Assembly (NCBI RefSeq): GCF_014199205.1
Contig: NZ_JACIJD010000019.1
Coordinates: forward strand, 1 to 64,000
Length of the DNA stretch: 64,000 nucleotides
Direction of reading: 5' to 3'
Source of the DNA: Muricoccus pecuniae
Lineage (GTDB): Bacteria; Pseudomonadota; Alphaproteobacteria; Acetobacterales; Acetobacteraceae
Shown here in pieces: positions 14,954 through 21,898 of the stretch. The notes beneath the pieces were generated by a model. That model saw only the letters and a program-made list of their open reading frames with translations, made no database searches and was not told where the DNA came from. Positions within the stretch are counted from its first letter, which is position 1. Every line of letters starts with the position of its first letter. The position numbers and the translations under genes were made by a program.

Positions 14954-17655
14954 TGGCGCCGCTCGACACGAGTTGCGCCGAGAGCCCTTCCGTGGATCTC
15001 GCCAGTCTTGCCGAAGCATCTCGGTGGGTCGCGTGGCAGGACGAAGCGCGAGGCTCTACGGGCAAGCCGACCAAGACGCCGATCAACCCGGCTACCGGCG
15101 GCAAGGCCATGGCCGACAACCCCTCCACTTGGGGCACACGCCAAGCTGCAGAGGTACGCGCGAGAGACCTGCCACTCCCCTTCGGGAGCGGCGGCATCGG
15201 GCTGGAGCTAGGCGAACACGAAGGCTGCGCGGTCGGCGGGATCGACCTCGACACCTGTCGGGATCCCGAGACGGGTGCGCTAGCACCCTGGGCGTTGGAG
15301 GTGATCCGCCGCTTTGCGACCTATGCCGAGGTGTCCCCCTCCGGCACTGGGATGAAGGTGTTCTTTCTCTACCACCCTGCTGACGGCGCCGCGATCCGGC
15401 AGGTAATGGGCACGGCGACCGGACGGAAGTGGGCCAGGAAGGGGGGCGACCACCCGCCCGGGATCGAGCTCTACATCTCGGGCCGCTTCTTCGCTGTAAC
15501 GGGCGAGCAGTACCCCGACGCACCCGCCGAACTGCGTCGCGTCCCGCTGGCCGACGTGCTGTGGCTGATCCGGGAGGCTGGGCCGGCGATGGCGGCCGAG
15601 GATGGTGACGCGTCGCGTAAGCCCGGCCGCATCGCCAAGAGCCTGGGTGTGAAGGCTGGTGGTGGTGACGGTAGCCGCAGCGCCGCTGCGTTCAAAACCG
15701 CAGCGAATGTGAAGCGCGCGGGTGGTTCCTTCGCCGACTTCCTGGCCGCACTCGAAGCCGATCCGGTCACCGCCGAGTGGCGCACGGAGAAGGGGGAAGC
15801 CCAAGGCGGGCGCGAACTGCGCCGAGCCTGGGAGCGAGCCGGCGAGCCTGCCGAACCAACGCCGGACGCTGACGGCGTGACCTGGCCTTTCTCCTACGTC
15901 ATGCGCGAGGAGGGTCTCTTCTACCTGCCCCAGCCAAAGCGTGACCCGCGAACCGGCGAGGAGATGGAAGGCACGCCGATGCGGCTGTCCGCCGCGTTCC
16001 GCGTTCTCGGCGAGGCGCGCGACGCGGACGGGCATGGACGGGCCCTGCTGCTCGCGTGGACCGACAGCGATGGCCGGGAACAACGCTACGCCCTCCCGCG
16101 GCGCCTCCTGCACGGCGAGGGCGGCGCCCTGGCCGGTGATCTGGAGGATCGTGGCCTTCGTGTCCGGACAGGCCAGAACTACCGCACCCGCCTGGCCGAG
16201 GCCTTGTCCGGCGTGAAGACGCCCAATCGCATCGCGAGCGCCGACCGCACCGGCTGGCACACGGCAGGAGGTCGCATGGCCTATGTCATGGCGGACGGCT
16301 GCGCTTATGGCGATGCCGCCGAGAAGGTGCTCCTTGCGGGTGCCGGATCTGGAGCCATGGCCCGCGTGGCAGCGAGTGGCACGCTGGAAGGATGGCAGCA
16401 GGGCGTCGCCGCCCCTGCTGTCGGCAATCATCGGCTTGCCCTGTTCCTCGCCGCTGCGCTCGCCTCGCCCTTGCTGGAGATCCTCGGCGTCGAGGGTGGC
16501 GGGCTGCACCTCCTGGGCGGCAGCAGCACGGGGAAGAGCACCTGCCTGGAGGCCGCCGCCAGCGCCTGGGGCAGCCCGCGCATGGGCCAGCAGGTCCGGT
16601 CGTGGCGCAGCACCGCGAACGCGCTGGAGGGCGCGGCGGTGGAGTGCTCGGACGCCCTGCTCGCACTAGACGAGATCGGCCTCGCGGACGGCAAGGACGT
16701 GGCGGTGACAATGTACACCCTCGCGGGCGGTGCTGGCCGTGGCCGTGCCGATCGGACTGGTGCGCTTCGGGCACCCAAGACGTGGCGCAGCCTCTTCCTC
16801 TCGACCGGAGAAGTGTCACCCGCTGCGAAGATCGTGGAGGCCGGACAGCGCAGCCGGGCGGGCCAGGATGTCCGCTGCGTCTCTGTGCCCGCCGATGCCG
16901 GGTGCGGCCGAGGAGTGTGGCAGACCCTGCACAGCTTTCGTGATGGCGAGGGACTGAGCAACGCGGTGAAGGCCGCGGCTCTCGCCCACCACGGACACGC
17001 AGCCCGGGCCTTCGTGAACGCCCTGACCCGCATGCGGGCCGAGAAGCCCGCCGAGCTGCTCCGGGGCCTGCAGGAGACCGTCGTCGCCTTCACCCGCGGC
17101 GCTCATGTGCCGGCCGATGCCGATGGGCAGGTCCGGCGTGTAGCGCAGCGCTTCGGAGTGATCGCGGCAGCCGGCGACCTCGCCACTGAGCTCGGTATCC
17201 TGCCCTGGCCCGAGGGCGAGGCTCAGCGGGCAGCTGTCGCGGGCTTCGTGGCTTGGCTGGCTGGCCGCGGCGGGCACGGTGCGGGCGAGGCTCAGACGTC
17301 GCTCTCGGCGGTGCGTGCCTTCATCGGCGCCCACGGATCGAGCCGCTTCTCGACCCTGCTCCTCTCTACCGAACAGGGTAGCGAGACGGAGGACAGTAGC
17401 CGCCCCGTGATCAACCGCGCCGGCTGGCGGCGCCAGACGGTGCAGGGATGGGAGTACCTGGTCCTCCCTGAAGCTTGGCGGGATGAGGTGTGCAAGGGCC
17501 TCGACGCCCAGCAGGTGGCACGAGAACTCGACGCCCACGGGTATCTGCGCCGTGGCGAGGGCAAGAACCTGGCAGCCCGAGTGCGCATCCCAGGCGAAGG
17601 CCAACCCCGGCTATTCGTGATCCTGCCGGGCTTGCTGGCCGGAGGTGCGGAGTGA
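14953..17655 (+). CDS. Primase-polymerase / DUF927-type helicase fusion (replication initiator)
   Basis: 900 residues. Residues about 10-190 form an AEP-type prim-pol domain: RWVAWQ, KTPINPATGGKA, WGTRQAAE, GIGLEL and the metal-site motif GGIDLD, then AEVSPSGTGMKVFF. The central to C-terminal part is a DUF927-like ATPase: Walker A GGSSTGKST at 522-530 and Walker B LLALDE at 569-574. This combines primase and helicase in one chain, like the alpha protein of satellite P4. Start ATG 14953 is preceded by GGAGGTGA. Iteron array B begins 13 bp after its stop, suggesting that it binds or replicates from that site. Confidence 0.88.
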   Translation: MAPLDTSCAESPSVDLASLAEASRWVAWQDEARGSTGKPTKTPINPATGGKAMADNPSTWGTRQAAEVRARDLPLPFGSGGIGLELGEHEGCAVGGIDLDTCRDPETGALAPWALEVIRRFATYAEVSPSGTGMKVFFLYHPADGAAIRQVMGTATGRKWARKGGDHPPGIELYISGRFFAVTGEQYPDAPAELRRVPLADVLWLIREAGPAMAAEDGDASRKPGRIAKSLGVKAGGGDGSRSAAAFKTAANVKRAGGSFADFLAALEADPVTAEWRTEKGEAQGGRELRRAWERAGEPAEPTPDADGVTWPFSYVMREEGLFYLPQPKRDPRTGEEMEGTPMRLSAAFRVLGEARDADGHGRALLLAWTDSDGREQRYALPRRLLHGEGGALAGDLEDRGLRVRTGQNYRTRLAEALSGVKTPNRIASADRTGWHTAGGRMAYVMADGCAYGDAAEKVLLAGAGSGAMARVAASGTLEGWQQGVAAPAVGNHRLALFLAAALASPLLEILGVEGGGLHLLGGSSTGKSTCLEAAASAWGSPRMGQQVRSWRSTANALEGAAVECSDALLALDEIGLADGKDVAVTMYTLAGGAGRGRADRTGALRAPKTWRSLFLSTGEVSPAAKIVEAGQRSRAGQDVRCVSVPADAGCGRGVWQTLHSFRDGEGLSNAVKAAALAHHGHAARAFVNALTRMRAEKPAELLRGLQETVVAFTRGAHVPADADGQVRRVAQRFGVIAAAGDLATELGILPWPEGEAQRAAVAGFVAWLAGRGGHGAGEAQTSLSAVRAFIGAHGSSRFSTLLLSTEQGSETEDSSRPVINRAGWRRQTVQGWEYLVLPEAWRDEVCKGLDAQQVARELDAHGYLRRGEGKNLAARVRIPGEGQPRLFVILPGLLAGGAE

Positions 17656-17668
17656 CGGCCCGGTTGGC

Positions 17669-17763
17669 TGTTCCGACCTGTTCCGACCTGTGCCAGTGCA
17701 GGTCGGAACAGCTTTCAGCCTTTGTTTTCGGGGCTGTTCCGACCTGTTCCGACCGTTCCGACC
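17669..17763. repeat. Iteron array B (GGTCGGAACA), possible replication origin
   Basis: TGTTCCGACC (the complement of the array A unit) at 17669-17678, 17679-17688, 17735-17744, 17745-17754 and 17755-17763 (nine bases); one GGTCGGAACA at 17701-17710. As in array A, 17701-17710/17735-17744 form a 10-bp inverted pair around a 24-nt loop with TTTTCGGGGCT (17725-17735). Relative to array A the outer copies are inverted while the loop keeps its orientation. It lies between the primase-helicase and a small gene. Confidence 0.8.
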
Positions 17764-17788
17764 AAAAATGCGAAGGAGCCAGCGGCAC

Positions 17789-17992
17789 ATGAGCCGGCTC
17801 CGCTCACTCGCGCAGAGGTACCGGGTCCCATCGGTGCCCATCCCGGAGGCAGAACCTCCGATGGACCACGACGCGGCCGAGCCAGTCGCTTTGGCCCAGC
17901 ACTACGCCGCCCCTGCTGGTCCCGACTTGCCATCACACGACCCACTCGCGGCCGGCCTGCTGGCGGGGTTTCGCCGTCATGCCGCGAGCTGA
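17789..17992 (+). CDS. Small hypothetical element protein
   Basis: 67 residues from ATG 17789, with AAGGAG about 11 bases upstream; an in-frame ATG at 17768, inside the edge of the iteron region, would add seven residues. Begins MSRLRSLAQRYRV and ends with GLLAGFRRHAAS. No family recognised. It starts the gene group behind iteron array B. Confidence 0.5.
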   Translation: MSRLRSLAQRYRVPSVPIPEAEPPMDHDAAEPVALAQHYAAPAGPDLPSHDPLAAGLLAGFRRHAAS

Positions 17993-18020
17993 CCAACCCT
18001 TCCAACCTCAGGAGATCACC

Positions 18021-18653
18021 ATGGACATCAAGAAGCTTCTCGGGCTGCGCCCCAAGGCCCAAACCGCCGAGGCAATCCGTGCGGCCATTGCCGCTGCCGA
18101 GGAAGGCCGGTCCGCCGCTCTCGTCCGCATCGCGGAGTTGGAGGCGGGACGGGGTAACCTTCTCCTCAACGGCGAGGTGCGTGCCGTCGAGAATGGCGAG
18201 CGAGATCTCGCTGAGGCACGTGCTGAAGCCGAGCGGTGTGAGGTAGTCGCGACGGCTCTGCGGCCCACACTGGAGCAGGCGATCAACCGGGAGAAGGCGG
18301 AGGAGATGGCCCGGCTCCGCGATGAGGTAGTGAGCCTCAGCGCCGCCTTCGTCACCTTCTGGCGTGAGAAGTATCCAGCTCTCGCTACCCAGATCCGCGA
18401 CGGCGCCATGCTGGAAGCTAGGGCCGTACAAAAACTGAATGAGCTGGCCGAGATGACGGTCATGCATCCAGCGGCCCAAGCTGTTGGAGATATCAGCCTA
18501 CCTCCGCAGCCGGCCGATCTCATCTTCCCTGGCGACCCGTCGAACGCTGGTGGTGGTGTCACATCCCGGATCTCGATGCCGCATCCGGATGGCAGGATCG
18601 ATGCAGTCGGCAGCCCTAGGGCTTTCCTACCGCTGCCTCGCGGAGGGCACTGA
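18021..18653 (+). CDS. Coiled-coil protein upstream of prohead protease
   Basis: 210 residues with CAGGAG upstream of ATG 18021. Residues about 15-115 are Ala/Glu/Arg-rich heptad-like helix (AEARAEAERCEVV, REKAEEMARLRDEVV); the C-terminal third is Pro/Gly-rich and probably unstructured. It ends two bases before the prohead protease, so both are probably cotranslated. Position and coiled coil would suit a scaffold-like or capsid-size protein, but no family was recognised and this is inference. Confidence 0.6.
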   Translation: MDIKKLLGLRPKAQTAEAIRAAIAAAEEGRSAALVRIAELEAGRGNLLLNGEVRAVENGERDLAEARAEAERCEVVATALRPTLEQAINREKAEEMARLRDEVVSLSAAFVTFWREKYPALATQIRDGAMLEARAVQKLNELAEMTVMHPAAQAVGDISLPPQPADLIFPGDPSNAGGGVTSRISMPHPDGRIDAVGSPRAFLPLPRGGH

Positions 18654-18655
18654 CC

Positions 18656-19309
18656 ATGACGACAACGGTGATCGATGGTGTCATTGCTCCGCACGACGAG
18701 AAGACGAGGCGGGCACTGCTCTGCTTCGCCACTGACCTGGCCGTGGACAACTACGGCCAGGGCTCACCCTACAAGCTGGACATGGGTGGCGCTGACCTGA
18801 GCCTCCTCAACACGGGACGAGCACCGCTCCTGGACGGCCACATGCGGCAACTCGAGAGCGTGCTCGGTGTAGTCGAGACGGCTTGGATCGAGGGCACGCA
18901 AGGTTGGGCCATCGCGCGGTTCGCAAGCCACTCGAGAGCCGCGGATGCCTGGGCAATGGTCCGTGAGCGCATCGTGACAAATGTCTCGATGGGCTTCTTC
19001 CATCCTGACGCGGATCCGGGAACTGACGGGGTGCGGTTGATCCCGTCGTGGAGGCCCTACGAGGTTTCGCTCTGCGCGGTGCCAGCAAACTGGACGGCCG
19101 GGGTTCTGCCTCAGCCCCAGGCAGAAGCGTTGGGTGCTCTGGTGGACGCGATCGAGGATCGCAAGAAGCGCGAGGTGGCCGAGGCCATCCAGGCGGTGCA
19201 GCGGCAGGAGAGGCGACGGTGGGCACAGGATGCCGCGCCCTCGGTGGCCGAGCGCCTCGGGACTGACCCCGCCCTCACGGCCGAAGCCATGGCCGAGGCG
19301 GTTGGATGA
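18656..19309 (+). CDS. HK97-type prohead protease (peptidase S78)
   Basis: 217 residues. The maturation protease of HK97-like capsids cleaves scaffold and capsid subunits. The fold landmarks are APLLDGHMRQLESVLG with likely catalytic His62, RIVTNVSMGF with likely nucleophile Ser111, and YEVSLCAVPANWTAGV, matching the family's VSLVxxPA motif. The spacing His62-Ser111 is close to that of HK97 gp4. The C-terminal 60 residues are charged helix. A major capsid gene normally follows; here it is missing and a gene-free stretch follows instead. The gene is intact. Confidence 0.82.
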   Translation: MTTTVIDGVIAPHDEKTRRALLCFATDLAVDNYGQGSPYKLDMGGADLSLLNTGRAPLLDGHMRQLESVLGVVETAWIEGTQGWAIARFASHSRAADAWAMVRERIVTNVSMGFFHPDADPGTDGVRLIPSWRPYEVSLCAVPANWTAGVLPQPQAEALGALVDAIEDRKKREVAEAIQAVQRQERRRWAQDAAPSVAERLGTDPALTAEAMAEAVG

Positions 19310-19315
19310 CGGCAA

Positions 19316-19355
19316 GGGGAGGGATGCGTGGCCTCAGGGTCGCGGGTCCCTCCCC
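19316..19355 (+). terminator. Hairpin behind prohead protease
   Basis: GGGGAGGGA (19316-19324) is complementary to TCCCTCCCC (19347-19355) with a 22-nt loop, seven bases after the protease stop. No U-run follows, so termination efficiency is doubtful, but it marks the end of the operon. Confidence 0.4.
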
Positions 19356-19774
19356 GGGCTGCAACGTATGCGGGTGGCGACAGCGCGCCGTTTTGCTAGG
19401 CACCTCGCATGCCTAAGGGTTCCGCCGCCTCTTTCCCCCAAACTCCTTTGTTTATCGGGATTGTCGAAGCCCAACCCTGACGCGAGAGCTTCGAAAATTT
19501 CAGTCTTTTAGAGAAATCCCAAGCATCTCCACGCGCGAAAAGCCCAGCAAACATCGAGGGTTCCGCAGCACTCGATAGGGCCCACCCGATTTGTCAGATA
19601 GCCTGTGGCGCTTGGCGCAAGCGAACTCGCGCGCTTCCACCAATCGAACACCGGTCATCCTGCCAGGGGTCCCACCTCTTCTCACAGTCGAGAACCACAA
19701 CCCCAGGTTGCTTTTCTGCTCGACGCCGCAGTCACGAATGCGTTATCGTTCCCACACGCAATGAAGGGCGCGCG
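19356..19774. other. Gene-free stretch where a capsid gene would be expected
   Basis: About 420 bases with no ORF that has a ribosome site or protein-like composition on either strand. The base composition is less GC-rich than the surroundings, with T-rich tracts around 19425-19510. No tRNA fold or long repeat was seen. It could be a deletion scar, a promoter region for the following gene, or untranslated RNA. Confidence 0.5.
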
Positions 19775-20152
19775 ATGTTCGACGGCATCCCTGGGCTCCA
19801 AAAGAGGCAGCCGCCGCCTAAGCTCCCCGAAGCTCCTGATCCGGCTTTTTTATACCGGGGAGCTATCCTGTTCGGGCTGGCGGAGGGGGGAGTTATCCGG
19901 ATCTACATGCCCGGAACCGCCCTCCATGGATGGAAAGTAGTAGGCAGTCGGGCGTTGGTCTGCCGTCTCATCGATTGCCACCTCGATTACCCGATGTCCG
20001 AACGGCCGATTTTGGAAGAGGTCCACGTGCCAATCACGAAACGGGTGGGAGTTGTGGAGCGGCTTCGGCTGGACCGCCTGTTCAAGCGACTGACCGGCAA
20101 GATGACAGTTGATGAACGCATGCACATCGGTCGGCAAATTGCCCCCTCCTAG
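19775..20152 (+). CDS. Unknown protein, paralogue of the next gene
   Basis: 125 residues from ATG 19775. The segment YRGAILFG...RIYMPGT...GWK...CRLIDCHLDYP...LDRLFKRLTGK is shared residue by residue with the protein at 20257-20679. A tandem duplication has diverged strongly at DNA level, implying protein-level constraint. No signal peptide or membrane segment. Located 0.85 kb from attR in the usual cargo position. Family not recognised. Confidence 0.65.
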   Translation: MFDGIPGLQKRQPPPKLPEAPDPAFLYRGAILFGLAEGGVIRIYMPGTALHGWKVVGSRALVCRLIDCHLDYPMSERPILEEVHVPITKRVGVVERLRLDRLFKRLTGKMTVDERMHIGRQIAPS

Positions 20153-20256
20153 CGCGGGATCGATGCTCGGCGGCGCCTGACGTTAGCGAACCCAGGCAGG
20201 CGAGTGAGCGTTACCTGAGCGGTGGTTGTATGATGCGCCACGTTCGCCATTGAGGG

Positions 20257-20679
20257 TTGAATAACTTGCGAACTGCTGACGAAACTCGGTTCTCGCGAAA
20301 CAGCGGGATTGGCGCGGCCGAAGTAGCATCCGGCTCTTCTGCCCTCCAGGCTCACGGCTCCAGCTTCGAGTACCGTGGTGCCGTCGTGCATGGGAATGCG
20401 GACGGCACCTTGTTTCAGATCTCGATGCCTGGAACCGAGCTTGATGGCTGGAAAGGGATCTGCGGCGTGTACATCCCGTGCAGCCTGATCGATTCCCACC
20501 TTGACCACCCGACAGTGACAGCAGGCCCTGTAGTGTCGGAGAAGTCGCTGAAGGCTGGGCGGGCGCTTCCTTTAGACCGCCTATACGAGCTCGTAACCGG
20601 CCGGAGCCTCAGCGAACGAAATCGCAGTCGGACGTCGCAGGAGGCGGTGAAAAAGAGCCGGGACATCAGCCCGCAATAA
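20257..20679 (+). CDS. Unknown protein, paralogue of the previous gene
   Basis: 140 residues from TTG 20257 (or TTG 20266, which has GAGGG at better spacing). Contains the pattern of its neighbour: YRGAVVHGNADG, QISMPGT, DGWK, CSLIDSHLDHP and LDRLYELVTG. A longer N-terminus and a basic Arg/Lys/Ser-rich tail distinguish it. The conserved Cys, Asp and His (CxLIDxHLD) might be functional residues. No known family seen. Confidence 0.65.
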   Translation: MNNLRTADETRFSRNSGIGAAEVASGSSALQAHGSSFEYRGAVVHGNADGTLFQISMPGTELDGWKGICGVYIPCSLIDSHLDHPTVTAGPVVSEKSLKAGRALPLDRLYELVTGRSLSERNRSRTSQEAVKKSRDISPQ

Positions 20680-20710
20680 CCGCCGGCCAAGTTCGCCCGT
20701 CCCTAAACAC

Positions 20711-20911
20711 TCATCCCGACCGACGCCTTCTCCCTAGTTCCGCCTCAGCCGCCTCGTAAGCGTCCTGTGCGCTCCGGTAGCCGCCTGGGCCAGTCCTGCA
20801 GGTCTCTTCGTCCCGTACAAGGCGCCAGCCCCAGCCGGCTGAGCCAGGCCTTCGGCGCTCGACCACAATCTCAATCGGCGACGGAGCAGCAATCAAGTAA
20901 AACGGAACCAT
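20711..20911 (-). CDS. Small protein with WGWR...GYRSAQDAY domain
   Basis: 66 residues from ATG 20911; the frame is open further upstream but protein-like sequence begins here (MVPFYLIAAPSPIEIVVERR). The core WGWRLVRD...GYRSAQDAYEAAEAEL resembles a short beta-hairpin-plus-helix domain, and the same pattern occurs in the host-side gene at 38114-38527. Last gene before attR, transcribed towards the element interior. Function unknown. Confidence 0.55.
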   Translation of the reverse strand: MVPFYLIAAPSPIEIVVERRRPGSAGWGWRLVRDEETCRTGPGGYRSAQDAYEAAEAELGRRRRSG

Positions 20912-20938
20912 CACCTTCAGCACACGGTTAGGATCGAT

Positions 20939-20960
20939 TGTGGGGGTGATTGTGGGGTTG
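20939..20960 (+). repeat. Arm-type repeat near attR
   Basis: TGTGGGGGTGAT at 20939-20950 is identical to the 12-mer repeated at 2817-2840 and followed by an imperfect second unit (TGTGGGGTTG). It is flanked by GGATCGAT and ATCGATCC, which form an inverted repeat around it (about 20931-20972). Lies 43 bp inside the attR core. Likely binding sites for the integrase arm domain or an accessory factor. Confidence 0.6.
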
Positions 20961-21002
20961 CGCTGATCGATCCAAGAAAACCACAACAAAACCAACAAGG
21001 AA

Positions 21003-21021
21003 TGGCGTCCCGTACGGGATT
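21003..21021 (+). repeat. attR core within tRNA-Glu
   Basis: Copy of the 19-bp core at 2683-2701, here forming the 3' end of the intact tRNA-Glu gene. The element therefore lies downstream of the tRNA and leaves the tRNA functional. Confidence 0.9.
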
Positions 21022-21078
21022 CGAACCCGTGTTGCAGCCTTGAAAGGGCCGCGTCCTAGGCCTCTAGACGAACGGGAC
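21003..21078 (-). tRNA. tRNA-Glu (anticodon TTC)
   Basis: 76 nt including an encoded CCA. The acceptor stem GTCCCGT pairs with ACGGGAC; the anticodon arm has the loop CTTTCAA with anticodon TTC; the T-arm contains GGTTCGAATCC. The 3' 19 nt are the integration core of the element. Confidence 0.97.
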
Positions 21079-21148
21079 AGGCCTCCCCCCGCTCGCGGCA
21101 GGGGCGGAGCGGTCACTACAACGCCCGAGGCCCGCCGTCCAGCGCCCG

Positions 21149-21796
21149 TCAGAGGGCGAGAGGCGCCTCGGGCGGCACGAGGGGGGCGCGCGGGGAAGCC
21201 GGCGCGTCCGCGCTGGCTGGCGCGGTGGAGACCGGCGGTGCCGCGGGCGGCTGGGCCGTGCTGGTCGCGGGTGGCGGATCGGCGCGGACGGGCGACTGCA
21301 TCGGGGAGGGCGCTTGGCCCGGGGGAGGCGCCGCCGCCAGGTTGGGCACGGTGTAGTCCGGCACGATCCGCGCCTGGGCGCCCGCGATGACCAGTACCTT
21401 CTGCCCCAGGGGCAGGGGCGGCACGTCCCGCTGGGTGACGTTCACCAGCTCGCCATTCGTCTTGCGGACGATGTACTCCGTACCGCGGTTGTCGTTCACG
21501 ATCCGCTCCGTTGCCGAGCCGAACAGCCCGCCGACGAGCCCGCCGCCGACCCCGGCCAGGGCGGAGGTGAGGCCGCTGCCAGGGGTCGCCGAGCCGATGA
21601 TCCCGCCCGCCGCTCCCCCCACCGCCGCGCCCGCGGCCCCGTCGGAGACGATGGCCACCTCGCGCGCGCCGATGATGACGCCCTGCTGTACCGGGTTCGC
21701 CTGCTGCACGGCCTTTATCGCGTAGGTGTTGGCCGAGTAGTCGTTGCCGCAGCCGGCGAGGAGGAGGGCGGCGACGAGGAAGCGGCTGGGCAGCAT
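21149..21796 (-). CDS. SlyB-like outer-membrane lipoprotein with glycine zipper
   Basis: 215 residues from ATG 21796. Type II signal with lipobox LLAGC, then NDYSANTYAIKAVQQANPVQQGVIIG and REVAI, the start of SlyB/PcpY-type lipoproteins. The middle holds a glycine-zipper segment (AAVGGAAGGIIG, then VGGGLVGGLFG) expected to associate with the membrane, followed by a short SH3-like domain and a long Pro/Ala-rich tail of about 70 residues that is longer than usual. A structural envelope role is likely. It stands alone between tRNA-Glu and recJ. Confidence 0.8.
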   Translation of the reverse strand: MLPSRFLVAALLLAGCGNDYSANTYAIKAVQQANPVQQGVIIGAREVAIVSDGAAGAAVGGAAGGIIGSATPGSGLTSALAGVGGGLVGGLFGSATERIVNDNRGTEYIVRKTNGELVNVTQRDVPPLPLGQKVLVIAGAQARIVPDYTVPNLAAAPPPGQAPSPMQSPVRADPPPATSTAQPPAAPPVSTAPASADAPASPRAPLVPPEAPLAL

Positions 21797-21898
21797 GGGG
21801 GCTCCGCGGGACCGGTCGTGGGGCACCGCCGCCGGGGCTCTCCGGGCGGCTCCGGGAGGGGTTAGAGCGACGAGCGGCCCGGGGCAACCCGCCGAAGG

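Larger units (their letters stand above)
2683..21021. mobile_element. Integrated element in tRNA-Glu (satellite-like or defective prophage)
   Basis: A perfect 19-bp direct repeat (TGGCGTCCCGTACGGGATT) lies at 2683-2701 and at 21003-21021; the second copy is the 3' end of the minus-strand tRNA-Glu. A P4-type integrase begins 170 bp inside the left end. Contents in order: integrase, iteron array A, lipoprotein, tape-measure-like protein, small genes, a three-gene minus-strand cassette, small genes, an AlpA-like regulator, primase-helicase, iteron array B, a coiled-coil protein, prohead protease, and two unknown paralogues. By eye its GC content is below that of the flanks and lowest around 10.2-11.6 kb. 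No portal, terminase, capsid, holin or endolysin was recognised. The boundaries are firm; the class (satellite versus remnant phage) is inference. Confidence 0.9.

Noticed and set aside
4243-17763. CRISPR-like array
   Set aside because: The 10-bp units abut each other without unique spacers and include inverted copies; no cas gene is present.
21003-21078. tRNA-Glu disrupted by integration
   Set aside because: The attR copy restores the complete 3' end including CCA; the tRNA folds normally.
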